A stretch of 64,000 nt of DNA, from contig VYBN01000028.1 in NCBI GenBank assembly GCA_009844425.1, forward strand, positions 62,001 to 126,000. Reading direction: 5' to 3'. Shown here piece by piece: positions 39,542 to 48,353 of this stretch. Source of the DNA: Gammaproteobacteria bacterium (lineage in GTDB: Bacteria; Pseudomonadota; Gammaproteobacteria; Steroidobacterales; Foliamicaceae). Under the pieces are notes generated by a model that ran no database searches, was not told the origin of the DNA, and was given only the letters and a program-made list of their open reading frames with translations. The position numbers and the translations under genes are program-made. The stretch's first letter is position 1. Each line of letters starts with the position of its first letter.

Positions 39542-40453
39542 CTATTCGTACTTCTTGTTGACAACTCGGGTGCTGTTTTCGGTGAGTGCCCGGCGCAGTG
39601 TCGCCAGGTGGGAGGAGCCGTACATCACGAAGATGCTGTCCGCTTCCTTCAGCAGCTCCTGAATTCTCTCAAACGCGAAGTGATCGCGGGTCAGCATTGA
39701 GTGATACGACATTATTTGAAGCAGGTTGCTCCGCTCATCGTTGCCCGGTGCGTACGAGGAATTTTCCAGCTCCGAGTAGCTGAGGCCGACCTCGTCTTCC
39801 AGCCATCTCCTGTAGCCGGCTTCATCATATTGCTCGGTTTCCGGCAGGATCGAACGCAAATATTCCAAATGATTGACAACCAGTTCCGGTACATCCTCAA
39901 TACGAAAGTCCTCCTGGCGCTTCGCTTGAATGATCAACCTCGATATTTCGTAACCAACAAAGTCCTCAAGCCCAAGCGTGCCGCTGCTTTGCTCAACAAT
40001 GAATTCCATTTCCTCCATGGTTACAGGCTCGGCTCCCACAATGGCCGTTTTCGCATTCTTGACTTCCGCAATGGCCCAGTGCAACTCGCCGCATTCATAG
40101 AAATCCGGGTTCCGTTCGCAATTCTCCGCTTCACGAACGAAATACTCACGATCGCTTTCACCAATGATGTTGGGCAGTCCTTCGAGAATCAGGATCTCCG
40201 GTTCACATTCCTTGATTACCGCGGCTATCGTCCGGGAGGTAGGGGAATCACGTCGGGGATCATGCTTCGAGGAAACAAAACAGACTCTTTTTTCCCCATA
40301 GTGGAAGATTGTGACGAACGGCGACTCAAAAGGCTCCGCTTCCTGAAGTTCCAGGGACCATCTGTCTATGCCGGGAGTTGCAGCCAGCGCAAGAGCGGGA
40401 GCGAAAATCAGCAAGATCGCAACGCCAAACAAGTTCGCCTTCCAAGAGTTCAT
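39542..40453 (-). CDS. Exported protein, possibly TraB/TIKI-like
   Basis: A 303-aa protein with a signal peptide (1-25, ALALAATPG). The sequence has a His in CFVSSKHDPRRDS (His64), a hydrophobic EILILEGLPNI strand, and a C-terminal FVMYGSSHLATLRRAL. That arrangement resembles TraB/TIKI/ChaN-like metal proteases or heme-binding proteins, where two short His motifs close the site. The match is weak, so the family is only proposed. Lower GC and more acidic than its neighbours, which may indicate transfer. Convergent with ilvA. Confidence 0.5.
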   Translation of the reverse strand: MNSWKANLFGVAILLIFAPALALAATPGIDRWSLELQEAEPFESPFVTIFHYGEKRVCFVSSKHDPRRDSPTSRTIAAVIKECEPEILILEGLPNIIGESDREYFVREAENCERNPDFYECGELHWAIAEVKNAKTAIVGAEPVTMEEMEFIVEQSSGTLGLEDFVGYEISRLIIQAKRQEDFRIEDVPELVVNHLEYLRSILPETEQYDEAGYRRWLEDEVGLSYSELENSSYAPGNDERSNLLQIMSYHSMLTRDHFAFERIQELLKEADSIFVMYGSSHLATLRRALTENSTRVVNKKYE

Positions 40454-40501
40454 CAGCAGTAATCGATTCCTGTTCTTAGCGCCAAGGGATAGTGGAGCCG
40501 G

Positions 40502-40978
40502 CTAGGCGGGCACGATTTCCGGCTTGTGGTGCACCGGGAAATTTACGGAGCGAGCGATGTAACACATCTCGTTGGCCTTGGCGTGCAAACGCATCGCTTC
40601 GTCCGCGTCGCTATTGGCTGAAATGGTGACGCGTGGCCTTAGCGTCACTTTATTGAACTCACCGGATCCATCACGACGCGTCAGCATCAGCCCGTCCGCC
40701 GAGTCCTCATACGCCTCTACAACGACACCGCTGGCTGCGCAAAGATGCAAGTACCAAAGCATGTGACAGGCTGACAGCGCGGCGACGAGCATTTCTTCCG
40801 GATTGTGATGCTTTGCGTCCCCTAAGTTCAGCGGATCGGCCGATCCGCGAATTTTCGCCTTTCCTGCGCAGGCAATTTCGTAGTCCCGCGCGTAGGCGTC
40901 GTACGCGACGGTTCCCGTACCTTTGTTTCCCTTCCAGGTAATTGTCGTTGTGTAAGTGTGTTCTCTTTTCATGGCCAT
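40502..40978 (-). CDS. OsmC family peroxidase
   Basis: A 158-aa OsmC-type thiol peroxidase against organic hydroperoxides. The two redox Cys are Cys71 (AALSACHMLWYL) and Cys139 (NEMCYIARSVNFPV). The helix HHNPEEMLVAALSACH is the family core. ATG 40978 or 40972 (MKREHTY). It is part of a leftward run of small stress and metabolic genes, next to a cupin protein with 21 bp between. Confidence 0.92.
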   Translation of the reverse strand: MAMKREHTYTTTITWKGNKGTGTVAYDAYARDYEIACAGKAKIRGSADPLNLGDAKHHNPEEMLVAALSACHMLWYLHLCAASGVVVEAYEDSADGLMLTRRDGSGEFNKVTLRPRVTISANSDADEAMRLHAKANEMCYIARSVNFPVHHKPEIVPA

Positions 40979-40999
40979 TCCGGACGGAAAGTCAGGTGA

Positions 41000-41338
41000 T
41001 CACTCGCCGCCCTGGGGCCCGTAGAAAATGACCCAGGTTGCCAGGTTTTCGCCGAAATCAAGAAACCGGTGCTCCATTCCGGCGGGCACGAAGAGGAAAT
41101 CGCCTGCATTGAACGGGACCACCTCTTGTCCCATCTGGAACTGTCCCGACCCGCGGATCACCACATAGCATTCGTCCCGACTATGCGGTTGTTGCAGATC
41201 CGTGCCTTCGGGAACATAGAACTCGACCTGAAGCTGGCCCCTTTCCAGCCCGACATGAAACCTGTTTCCTGCCGCATCGGGAATGCGTCGGGCCATTTCG
41301 TCCGGTGTCAACCGGACAGCGTCTCTGAAACTGGTCAT
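41000..41338 (-). CDS. Cupin-domain protein
   Basis: A 112-aa single-domain cupin. Motif 1 is PHSRDECYVVIRGSGQFQMG (first His, Glu and downstream Gly), and motif 2 is AGDFLFVPAGMEHRFLDF (closing His). It could bind Fe or Mn. Its enzymatic or sensory role is unknown. It precedes OsmC on the same strand, so it may belong to the same oxidative-stress unit. Confidence 0.88.
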   Translation of the reverse strand: MTSFRDAVRLTPDEMARRIPDAAGNRFHVGLERGQLQVEFYVPEGTDLQQPHSRDECYVVIRGSGQFQMGQEVVPFNAGDFLFVPAGMEHRFLDFGENLATWVIFYGPQGGE

Positions 41339-41468
41339 AAATCAATTATCTCCGGGCAGGTCGTCGGAGAATAATTTGGCGGCTCCGTGTCCCGTCCCTT
41401 GGCTCCCGCACGGTAGATGAATTCAAGATCAGTTAGGGTTAGTCGTGGGCCAGGTCGCGGGAGGGGCG

Positions 41469-41888
41469 GTGGAGCAGGCGGAATCATCCTCGGTGTATCT
41501 GTTGGCTGCCGATGCGGTTCTGTTGCTGCATGTGCTCTTCGTCGCGTTCGTTATCGGTGGTCTCGCGCTCGTCGTCGCCGGCAAGGCGCGTCGCTGGCTG
41601 TGGGTCCGGAATCCGTGGTTTCGACTGACGCACCTTCTCGCCATAGCGGTGGTGGTGGTTCAGTCATGGTTCGGGGCGATCTGCCCGCTCACGACAATTG
41701 AAATGACGCTCCGCTCCCGCGCCGGCGATTCGACTTATCCGGGATCGTTCGTGGCGCACTGGCTGGAAGCGCTGCTTTACTACCGGGCGCCGGCATGGGT
41801 TTTTGCGGTCTGCTATACGCTCTTCGGAGCCGCGGTCGTCGCAAGCTGGCTCTGGGTGCGTCCGCGCCGTTTCAGGCCCCGTGGGTAA
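41469..41888 (+). CDS. DUF2784 membrane protein
   Basis: A 139-aa inner-membrane protein with four hydrophobic helices, starting SSVYLLAADAVLLLHVLFV. The conserved ICPLTTIEMTLRSRAG motif after helix 3 is diagnostic of the DUF2784 family, whose function is unknown. GTG 41469 is preferred because GGAGG lies 4-9 nt upstream and it matches family N-termini. The in-frame GTG at 41445 is an alternative. Divergent from the cupin gene. Confidence 0.82.
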   Translation: MEQAESSSVYLLAADAVLLLHVLFVAFVIGGLALVVAGKARRWLWVRNPWFRLTHLLAIAVVVVQSWFGAICPLTTIEMTLRSRAGDSTYPGSFVAHWLEALLYYRAPAWVFAVCYTLFGAAVVASWLWVRPRRFRPRG

Positions 41889-41963
41889 ACAGAGCGCCGC
41901 AAGAAAAGCCGCATATCCCTTAGAGGATGCGCATTGGTAATCACCATTGAGGCTCCCGATCCG

Positions 41964-42434
41964 TCACGAACGCCGTATGCGCAGCGTGCGGCCGAAGCCC
42001 CTGGGCGGTTCGGCGTCACCGGCATACGGCGCCAGCTTCTCCATGACGTCATCGGGGAACGGCGCGGACTTCCTGGCCGTCAGGTCGACGTTCATGCACA
42101 GGCACTCGTTGGTCGCAACGAGCTTGTCCTTGCTGGTATCGATCATTCGATGGAAGTAATGGATGCGCTTGGCGTCGTAGTCCACGAGCGTCGTCTCGAC
42201 GCGGATCGCGTCGCCTTCAAACAACTCGCCCAGGTAATCGACGTTGATGCCCAGCGTGAACACGGAGCACCCGCTGGTGTCCGGGTACTCCATTCCGATG
42301 CCCCAGTGCTCGTACGCTGCATCCGTCGCTTCGTCGAAGGCGAGCACGAAGAAGGCGACGTTCATGTGGCCGTTGTGGTCGATCCACTCCGGCTTGATGC
42401 TCGTTTCGTAAAGGAGAACCTTTCCCTCGCTCAT
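41964..42434 (-). CDS. Acyl-CoA thioesterase, 4HBT/hotdog fold
   Basis: A 156-aa thioesterase of the YbgC/4-hydroxybenzoyl-CoA class. The catalytic segment WIDHNGHMNVAFF (18-30, Asp19) begins the hotdog helix. VDYLGELFEGDAIRVETTLVD fits strand 2-3 of the fold. The DHNGHMN form resembles carnitine-related thioesterases. The acyl substrate is unknown. ATG 42434. 34 bp from the PTP-family gene on the same strand. Confidence 0.88.
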   Translation of the reverse strand: MSEGKVLLYETSIKPEWIDHNGHMNVAFFVLAFDEATDAAYEHWGIGMEYPDTSGCSVFTLGINVDYLGELFEGDAIRVETTLVDYDAKRIHYFHRMIDTSKDKLVATNECLCMNVDLTARKSAPFPDDVMEKLAPYAGDAEPPRGFGRTLRIRRS

Positions 42435-42468
42435 CCGTCATTACCGCCCCAGGCTGGATTTCGATTCT

Positions 42469-43050
42469 TCATTGTTCGATATCGCCAAGCTCCAGATTCA
42501 TGATCGACGTCCAGGGTTCCTCCATGGCGGGGAGCCATCTTTGCAGCAACGGCGAAGTGGCCTGCTCGGCCGAAGCCCCCATCCTGAGCATCATGTATCG
42601 ATTGATGAAGGCGGACACACGGCCGCTCACAGTGCAATGAACAAAGACTTTCTCGCCTTCAAAAGCATCCATCAAGTTGAAGAATTTCCGAACATGCTTT
42701 GACGTGGGCGCATCCGAGGGAACGGGTATGTGAATGTAGGACATGCCCAGGGAAGCGGTGACGCTGCCCTCTTCCGGTATCGCATTATCGGAGTCATGCA
42801 TCGCCAGGTTCACGACAACGGAGTAGCCCGCATCGGCGACCTGGGCCAGCTGGCCGACGGTCGGCTGCCCGCCAATGGCGATGTTGTCCGTCATCTCATG
42901 GAAATTCAGTATGTCCTCGACTGTTGTCGAGACTTCTTCGGCCACCAACGGATCCGGCGCGGCAGCCTCGCCGTCCGTCAGCTGTTCCTGAGTATCGTCA
43001 GCATGAGCCATGCCGACGAGAAGAAGCCCGGCTAGAAGGATGGATCTCAT
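42469..43050 (-). CDS. Exported protein-tyrosine-phosphatase-like protein (DUF442/BLH type)
   Basis: A 193-aa protein with a signal peptide (1-17, VGMAHADD). The phosphatase loop is VHCTVSGRVSAF with Cys139 and Arg144, an HC-x4-R spacing seen in DUF442/beta-lactamase-hydrolase-like phosphatases rather than the classical HC-x5-R. IAIGGQPTVGQLAQVADAGYSVVVNL is the typical start of this family. Periplasmic location is unusual for a phosphatase. ATG 43050 chosen because it begins the signal. Confidence 0.82.
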   Translation of the reverse strand: MRSILLAGLLLVGMAHADDTQEQLTDGEAAAPDPLVAEEVSTTVEDILNFHEMTDNIAIGGQPTVGQLAQVADAGYSVVVNLAMHDSDNAIPEEGSVTASLGMSYIHIPVPSDAPTSKHVRKFFNLMDAFEGEKVFVHCTVSGRVSAFINRYMMLRMGASAEQATSPLLQRWLPAMEEPWTSIMNLELGDIEQ

Positions 43051-43450
43051 TTTCGTTACCTCCAATGCGAGTGCCGCAATAGCCTGCCGCACAGGATACC
43101 GGCATGGGTTGGCGCCGGCGCACGCCTGAGTCAAGCGAGCGCGGCAAGATCATCTATTATTCACAGGAATGGGGGCAATGTGGCTGCCGTCACACTACGA
43201 ACTCGAATTTAACTGCCAGCATCCCATGAATCGAACCGACAAACCGCTAGCGAGTGACCGAGCTGCCAACGCTTTAGCAATACTGCGGGGCCACGCGGCG
43301 TGAGTGAGCGATGGCCTAACCTGCAGGAACTGCTCGATCGACGAGATCAACAGGTAAGAGTACGTCGCTACGTCGTCGTGTGCGCCGTTTGGTCTAGAAT
43401 CCTTTTTTATGCTTCGACGCGAACCTGAAATTCCAGCCGATCCTTAAGGG
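43051..43450. other. Intergenic stretch upstream of the methyltransferase
   Basis: About 400 bp with no supported gene. Two tiny frames (43226-43303, and one from GTG 43300) overlap by GTGA but have no recognisable protein features. Base composition is lower in GC than the flanks, which fits a junction of an acquired restriction-modification segment. A TTTTTTAT run at 43402-43409 is near the methyltransferase start and may be part of its promoter. Confidence 0.4.
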
Positions 43451-44809
43451 ATGCGCGCCAATCAGCAGGAGCTCTTCAAGGGGCAACGGATGCCCCGGCA
43501 GCCCGCCACTTCGCGTCCGTCGCGCCGAAACGGCGCAATCAACAACCTCTTGCCAATGGACCGGCCAGCGCATGACTGGTACCGTTTTGTCCTGTCTTTC
43601 CCGCCGCATCTGGTTCGCGACTATGCAGATCGATTTGAGCTGAACTCCGATTCGGTTCTGCTGGATCCGTTCTGCGGCACGGGCACGACCATTGTGGAAG
43701 GAAAGAAGCTCGGGATACCGGCAGTGGGTGTCGAGGCTGTTCCACTATCCTTGCTCGCATCGCAAACCAAAGTTGATTGGAACCCGAATCCGAACCGTCT
43801 TAAGGCCCATGCAAAGTATGTGGCGGAGCGCGTTCTGACCGTGCTCGAAAGCGAGGGCGTCAGCGATGATCCTGACGAAAATCAGGATGCTGGCCGTGTA
43901 GCGAACCTTCGCTCGCTGCCGGAGATGACCTCGAAGCTACTGTTGAAGGGCTCGATCAGCCCGCTCCCGCTTCACAAGGTTCTCGCCCTGACTGAAACCT
44001 TGGAAAGCGAGAAAGATTCCCCCTACTATCGCCACGAGTTGCTTGCGCTGGCCAAGCTCTTGCCGTCGGAGATCGGTAATTTGCGATTCGGGCCAGAAGT
44101 GGGAGTCGGAGTCATGAAGCAGGATGCTCCCGTAGTCAGTTCGTGGCTAAGCCAGATTTGGCGAATGGCGAACGACTTGAGCGCCTTATCTGCAATGCGC
44201 GAAACCCCGGCTAAGGCGCTTGCAGGCGACGCGCGCAATCTCGGCGGGCTGCTGGCGCCCCAGACCGTTGACGCAGTGATCTGTTCCCCGCCCTACCCTA
44301 ACGAGAAGGACTATTTACGTATTGTTCGCCTTGAGTCCGTCCTGCTCAGTCTCATCGACGACAAGCTTCATCTTCGAACATTGAAGCAACGCCTGGTGCG
44401 CTCCAATACGCGGGGAATCTACAAGGGAGACGAAGACGACAATTGGGTCCGTTCGAACCGGAACATCTCCAAGGTCGCCGAGGAGATTGAGGCTAGACGA
44501 ATTGCTCTCGGCAAGGACTCCGGCTTCGAGAGGGCCTACCACCGGGTCACCAAACTCTATTTCGGCGGTATGGCCCGGCACTTTCAGAGTCTCTCCCAAG
44601 CCCTTCGGCCCGGCGCGCGCCTTGCCTATGTGGTTGGCGATCAGGCTTCCTATCTGCGCGTTATGATCCGTACGGGCAAGTTGCTCGCGGAGGTAGCGGC
44701 ATCGCAAGGATATGAAGTGGAAGGAATTGATCTTTTCCGTACGCGGCATGCAACGGCTACAAGTGAGCAACTTCGCGAAGAAGTACTTCTGTTGCGCTGG
44801 CCCGGTTGA
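43451..44809 (+). CDS. DNA methyltransferase (N4-cytosine/N6-adenine type)
   Basis: A 452-aa DNA methyltransferase. The SAM-binding motif DPFCGTGTT lies at 72-80 and the catalytic motif SPPY at 279-282 (VICSPPYPNEKDY). SPPY is most common in N4-cytosine enzymes, though some N6-adenine enzymes use it. FCGTGT before SPPY with about 200 residues between suits the alpha arrangement with the target-recognition region in the middle. A nuclease gene follows 5 bp later. ATG 43451 or ATG 43490, which has a better-spaced AAGGGG. Codon use is less GC-rich than neighbours. Confidence 0.88.
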   Translation: MRANQQELFKGQRMPRQPATSRPSRRNGAINNLLPMDRPAHDWYRFVLSFPPHLVRDYADRFELNSDSVLLDPFCGTGTTIVEGKKLGIPAVGVEAVPLSLLASQTKVDWNPNPNRLKAHAKYVAERVLTVLESEGVSDDPDENQDAGRVANLRSLPEMTSKLLLKGSISPLPLHKVLALTETLESEKDSPYYRHELLALAKLLPSEIGNLRFGPEVGVGVMKQDAPVVSSWLSQIWRMANDLSALSAMRETPAKALAGDARNLGGLLAPQTVDAVICSPPYPNEKDYLRIVRLESVLLSLIDDKLHLRTLKQRLVRSNTRGIYKGDEDDNWVRSNRNISKVAEEIEARRIALGKDSGFERAYHRVTKLYFGGMARHFQSLSQALRPGARLAYVVGDQASYLRVMIRTGKLLAEVAASQGYEVEGIDLFRTRHATATSEQLREEVLLLRWPG

Positions 44810-44814
44810 ATTGA

Positions 44815-45669
44815 ATGCCCCGGAACGGCGATATATCGCAGAACCGCTATATCGACATCATCAAGTGGGTGTTCAAGCGGAACGTCCAGGACGGATCCAG
44901 GGAGGTGAGTTTTCCTCGCGCGCAACTCGTGGAGGCGGCCCGCGACCTTGGCCTTGAGGCGCCAAAGAATCTTGGGGATGTCGTTTATTCAATTCGGTAT
45001 CGAACCGACATGCCGGCGGAGATTGACAATCTTGCCCCTCCAGGGATGACGTGGGCGCTATTTCCCGCCGGTCGAAGCATTTATGCTTTTCGCCCCGTGG
45101 CCGTTAACCAGATTGAACCACGATCGGGACTTACCAAGATCAAGGTGCCTGACTCCACACCCGGACTGATTTCGCGGTATTCGATGTCGGATGAACAGGC
45201 TTTGCTGGCGAAAGTCCGATATAACCGGCTGCTGGACATTTTCACGGGCATGGCTTGCTATTCGCTTCAAAACCACTACCGAACCAGTATTGAAGTTGAA
45301 GGATCGACCGGCGCTCAATCGTTAAGGGCGCAAGTGGAAACGGACGAACTCTACGTGGGGATCGACAGACACGGAAGCCATCACATCCTTCCAGTCCAGG
45401 CAAAAGGCGGCACGGACCGATTGAGCATCATTCAGATCTGGCAGGACTTTCGAGTCGCCAAGCAGAAATTCGAGACACTGACTGCCCGCCCGATAGCAAC
45501 CCAATTCCTCGACGACATGTCAATCGTTCTATTTGAATTCTCGGAATCCGGAGATCAGATCTCAATTGCGAGGGAGCGTCACTATTCGCTGGTCCCGCCC
45601 GAAAAACTCACGGATGAAGACCTGGAAGAATATCGCTACGCCGCTTCACATGCACCTCGAATGGGTTAG
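44815..45669 (+). CDS. Probable type II restriction endonuclease (PD-(D/E)xK fold)
   Basis: A 284-aa protein 5 bp after the methyltransferase. The segment ETDELYVGIDRHG (175-187) followed by HHILPVQAKGG (189-199) fits a PD-(D/E)xK nuclease site, with acidic residues before and Q195-x-K197 at the second half (a known Q variant of the E-x-K). The N-terminus has PRNGDISQNRYIDIIKWVF. Position next to the methylase supports a restriction role. The recognition sequence is unknown. A solitary nuclease-like companion with another role is possible. Confidence 0.72.
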   Translation: MPRNGDISQNRYIDIIKWVFKRNVQDGSREVSFPRAQLVEAARDLGLEAPKNLGDVVYSIRYRTDMPAEIDNLAPPGMTWALFPAGRSIYAFRPVAVNQIEPRSGLTKIKVPDSTPGLISRYSMSDEQALLAKVRYNRLLDIFTGMACYSLQNHYRTSIEVEGSTGAQSLRAQVETDELYVGIDRHGSHHILPVQAKGGTDRLSIIQIWQDFRVAKQKFETLTARPIATQFLDDMSIVLFEFSESGDQISIARERHYSLVPPEKLTDEDLEEYRYAASHAPRMG

Positions 45670-45891
45670 TGATTGTGAGATTGCAATATCCGGACCCCGC
45701 ACGAGATTGCCTTCCTGATTATCGAGAGCTACGGGGAGTCAATGCAGCCCGGCGAGCGGATCAAGATGACCTACAACCCCGGAACCCCGATGAGTGGACG
45801 CTCCATACCGCTGGTCGATGACATTTTCGATAGCGGCAATAGGGCTAGTCTGGCAGTATCTGATATTATTCGACATGCGGAGGGTCGCCAA

Positions 45892-46149
45892 ATGCCGAAC
45901 GTACACCTTACCGAACCAATGGAAGCTTATGTCCGGGGACGGATAAAGTCCGGAGCCTACGCCAACGTGAGTGAGGTCGTACGGGCCGGGATCCGGCTCC
46001 TTATGCAGCAGGATGGCGCACGGCAGTTCTACGCAATGAAGTCGGACATGGCGCGCGCCGTACGTGATGCGGAGGCGGGCCATTTCGATGACTTTGACCC
46101 CCGAGCCTACGAGCCGGACGCTTACCGGACGATTGCTCCCACGCCATGA
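45892..46149 (+). CDS. parD: ParD-type antitoxin
   Basis: An 85-aa ribbon-helix-helix antitoxin. The N-terminus MPNVHLTEPMEAYVRGRIKS and AYANVSEVVRAGIRLL is characteristic of ParD, and the acidic C-terminus (DFDPRAYEPDAY) would bind ParE. GGAGGG (45879-45884) sits 7 nt upstream of ATG 45892. An in-frame start at 45742 would add 50 unconserved residues. The stop overlaps parE by ATGA. It follows the restriction-modification genes. Confidence 0.93.
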   Translation: MPNVHLTEPMEAYVRGRIKSGAYANVSEVVRAGIRLLMQQDGARQFYAMKSDMARAVRDAEAGHFDDFDPRAYEPDAYRTIAPTP

Positions 46150-46463
46150 CGATCCGACTGTCCCGCCTCGTGAAGCGGGACCTGGACGATATCCGCCGCT
46201 ACACATTGGACACTTGGGGGCGCGACCAATGGCTGAAATACTATCGGGGCCTGGTGCGCGCCTTTGAAGACATCATGGCCAATCCCGACGGTGGACGCGA
46301 CCGGAGCCTCCTTGAGGCGGGGCTGCGTTCGATCGACTACGAAAAGCACGTTATTTTCTTCGCGCGGATCTCGGCGGCCGACAATGCGCCGGTGATCCTG
46401 AGGATCGTCCACCAACGCCGCAACATGCCGGCGCTGACCCATTTCGAGGCCCTGGGAGGCTGA
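46146..46463 (+). CDS. parE: ParE/RelE-family toxin
   Basis: A 105-aa toxin with the ParE fold. It starts TIRLSRLVKRDLDDIRRYTLDTWG, where the ..A..DL..I..YT..  pattern is typical, and has the DYEKHVIFFARI strand and the closing ILRIVHQRRNMPAL, which matches I.RVLH.RMD in ParE. ParE poisons gyrase; RelE relatives cut mRNA. ATG 46146 overlaps parD. Confidence 0.92.
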   Translation: MTIRLSRLVKRDLDDIRRYTLDTWGRDQWLKYYRGLVRAFEDIMANPDGGRDRSLLEAGLRSIDYEKHVIFFARISAADNAPVILRIVHQRRNMPALTHFEALGG

Positions 46464-46497
46464 TCAGGCCGATTGCGACGTGTTCAATTCGCGCAGC

Positions 46498-46653
46498 ATG
46501 CACAGGATGGCCGACGGACTGAGCTGGTTCAGCATCCTTGACGAGCCCACTACCGGACTCAGCTCCCGGCGCCATCTTTGCCCGGACTGGGACGATGGCG
46601 TGATACCCAATATCATCCTGCGCGATCTCGGCTACGGACAAGGCCAATCGTGA
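46498..46653 (+). CDS. Small ORF of unknown meaning before the monooxygenase
   Basis: A 51-codon frame (MHRMADGLSWFSILDEP...) ends with a GTGA overlap on the monooxygenase start, like many real pairs here. I recognise no family and it extends openly upstream into parE. It could be a leader gene, a remnant, or chance. Confidence 0.25.
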   Translation: MHRMADGLSWFSILDEPTTGLSSRRHLCPDWDDGVIPNIILRDLGYGQGQS

Positions 46654-47819
46654 AGAGCCCGGATATCGGAATCGTCGGCGCCGGACTGGGCGGCATGGCC
46701 GCTGCCGTAGCGCTGCAGCAGCGCGGTTTCAATGTCACCGTCTATGAACAGGCGGAGGAACTGGGCGAAATCGGCGCCGGCATCACGGTGGGCCCCAACA
46801 TCAGCGTGGTCCTCGCCGGCCTCGGCCTGGAAGATGCGGCGGCATCCTACGCCGACGGCTCCACGACCTTCGGCGCGCTTCACTACAAGACCGGCGAGCC
46901 GATATGGTTCTCGGAGAGGAGTATCGAGCAGGCAATCAAGACCCGGGGCGCACTGACCCGGCACATGCACCGGGCGGACCTGCACAGGGTCCTGGAAGAC
47001 GCGTTCAACATGGAGGGCGACGCCCTTCGCCTCGGACACGAGCTCACGGACATCGGGCAGGACGAAAGCGGCGTAACCCTGCGCTTCGCCAACGGCGCAA
47101 CCGACAGGCGCGGCATCGTCATCGCCTGCGACGGTCTCAAGTCCGTCGTGCGCGACAAGCTGTTTCCCACCGAACCCCCCCGATACACCGGCTACATGGC
47201 ATGGCGCGGCGTGGTCGATGCCTCTGACGTGCCCGGAGTCAGCCACGTTCCCCACTTCGCCTCCTATCCGGCCGAAGGCAGCATGTTCTCCCGTTATCCG
47301 CTGCGCCGGGGCGCCCAGATCAACTGGGTGGCCAACGCCTACCGCCCCGACGACATCGGCGAGGAGAACTGGTATGCGCAGACCGGCATCGACGAGGTCC
47401 TCGAAGAGTTCGCGGACTGGCACGATGACGTCGTGCGCATCCTCAAGGCTTCGCCCGGCGGGAAGTGCCTGCGCTGGGCGCTTTCAAGCCGCCAGCCGCT
47501 CGACGGCTGGATCGCCGGACGCGTCACCCTGCTGGGCGATGCCGCGCATCCCATGACGCCCTTCTACGGAATGGGCGCGGGCATGGCCTTCGAGGACGCC
47601 GCGATCCTCGCCCGCTGCTTAGAAGCGGAGCAGGGCGACTGGCGTGCGGCTTTCGCACGCTACGAGCGGGCCCGGCTCGCACGGACCACCAAATTCCACG
47701 TGCAATCGCTCAAGCGCGGCGGAATCTACATGAGCGCAGACCCGGCCGACCGGGCCAAGCCGCCCACCACCGGCATGGACGCCGAATTCGACTACAACGC
47801 CATGACCGTGAAGATATAG
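46650..47819 (+). CDS. FAD-dependent monooxygenase (salicylate-hydroxylase-like)
   Basis: A 389-aa group A flavin monooxygenase, using NAD(P)H and oxygen to hydroxylate an aromatic or related compound. It has the GxGxxG motif at 10-15 (IVGAGLGGMAAAVAL), the DG motif (ACDGLKSVVRDKLF) near 178-191, and GDAAHPMTPFYGMGAG near 297-312. GTG start at 46650 (VKSPDIGIVG). It is a different sequence from the second monooxygenase at 57142-58317 and has a longer C-terminus. Substrate not determined. Confidence 0.9.
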   Translation: MKSPDIGIVGAGLGGMAAAVALQQRGFNVTVYEQAEELGEIGAGITVGPNISVVLAGLGLEDAAASYADGSTTFGALHYKTGEPIWFSERSIEQAIKTRGALTRHMHRADLHRVLEDAFNMEGDALRLGHELTDIGQDESGVTLRFANGATDRRGIVIACDGLKSVVRDKLFPTEPPRYTGYMAWRGVVDASDVPGVSHVPHFASYPAEGSMFSRYPLRRGAQINWVANAYRPDDIGEENWYAQTGIDEVLEEFADWHDDVVRILKASPGGKCLRWALSSRQPLDGWIAGRVTLLGDAAHPMTPFYGMGAGMAFEDAAILARCLEAEQGDWRAAFARYERARLARTTKFHVQSLKRGGIYMSADPADRAKPPTTGMDAEFDYNAMTVKI

Positions 47820-47876
47820 CGGGCGCGCACCTACCGTAACGACCTGTGCAAGCGCGCCACGCGAGGCGAAGCCCGC

Positions 47877-48353
47877 TCAGTCCGGCTGGCCGTCGGCGCA
47901 GGTGCCGCACAATCCCTTGACCTCCACGACCGCGTTGTCCGGCCGGAATCCGTGCTCGTCCGCGATCCGTGACAGCAACGCCTCCAGCCCGCTCGACTCC
48001 ACCTCGTCTACGTGGCCACACGAGGAACAAAGCAGAAACTGGCTCTCGTGGGCATGGTCGGGATGGTCGCACGGCAAGTAGGTCTGGGCGGATTGCAGCC
48101 GGTGGACAAGGCCGGTCCGCATCAGGAAATCAAGGTGCCGGTAGACGGTCAAAGGCGCGATCTTGCGTTCCTGCCGCTTCTCCAGCAGCCCGATGAGTTC
48201 ATAGGCTGAAACCGCCCGGCGCCGGGCCAGCATTTCCGCATAGACGGCCAGTCGCGCAGGGGTCAGCCGCTCGCCCTTCTCCGCGCAGCGCCCTTCGGCG
48301 AGCTTTCGCCATTTCGCCGCGAGCGGCGCCGCACTCGACGGCAGTCTAGCCAT
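47877..48353 (-). CDS. zur: Zinc uptake regulator, Fur family
   Basis: A 158-aa Fur-family repressor. The winged helix reads RLTPARLAVYAEMLARRRAVSAYEL and TVYRHLDFLMRTGLVHRL. The dimerisation domain has CDHPDHAHESQFLLCSSCGHVDEVES and the C-terminal CGTCADG, two CxxC pairs that bind structural zinc as in Zur. Overlaps the MerC-like gene by 8 nt (48346-48353), which precedes it, and sits opposite a znuD-like receptor. Zur rather than Fur is inferred from this context. Confidence 0.9.
   Translation of the reverse strand: MARLPSSAAPLAAKWRKLAEGRCAEKGERLTPARLAVYAEMLARRRAVSAYELIGLLEKRQERKIAPLTVYRHLDFLMRTGLVHRLQSAQTYLPCDHPDHAHESQFLLCSSCGHVDEVESSGLEALLSRIADEHGFRPDNAVVEVKGLCGTCADGQPD

Noticed and set aside
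43226-43409. Two tiny overlapping frames upstream of the methyltransferase
   Set aside because: Although they overlap by GTGA, neither has a recognisable domain. A controller protein for the restriction system would need a helix-turn-helix, which is not visible.
45675-45821. A 48-codon frame between the nuclease and parD
   Set aside because: No Shine-Dalgarno, conserved motif or overlap with a neighbour supports it. It may be a remnant of the acquired segment.
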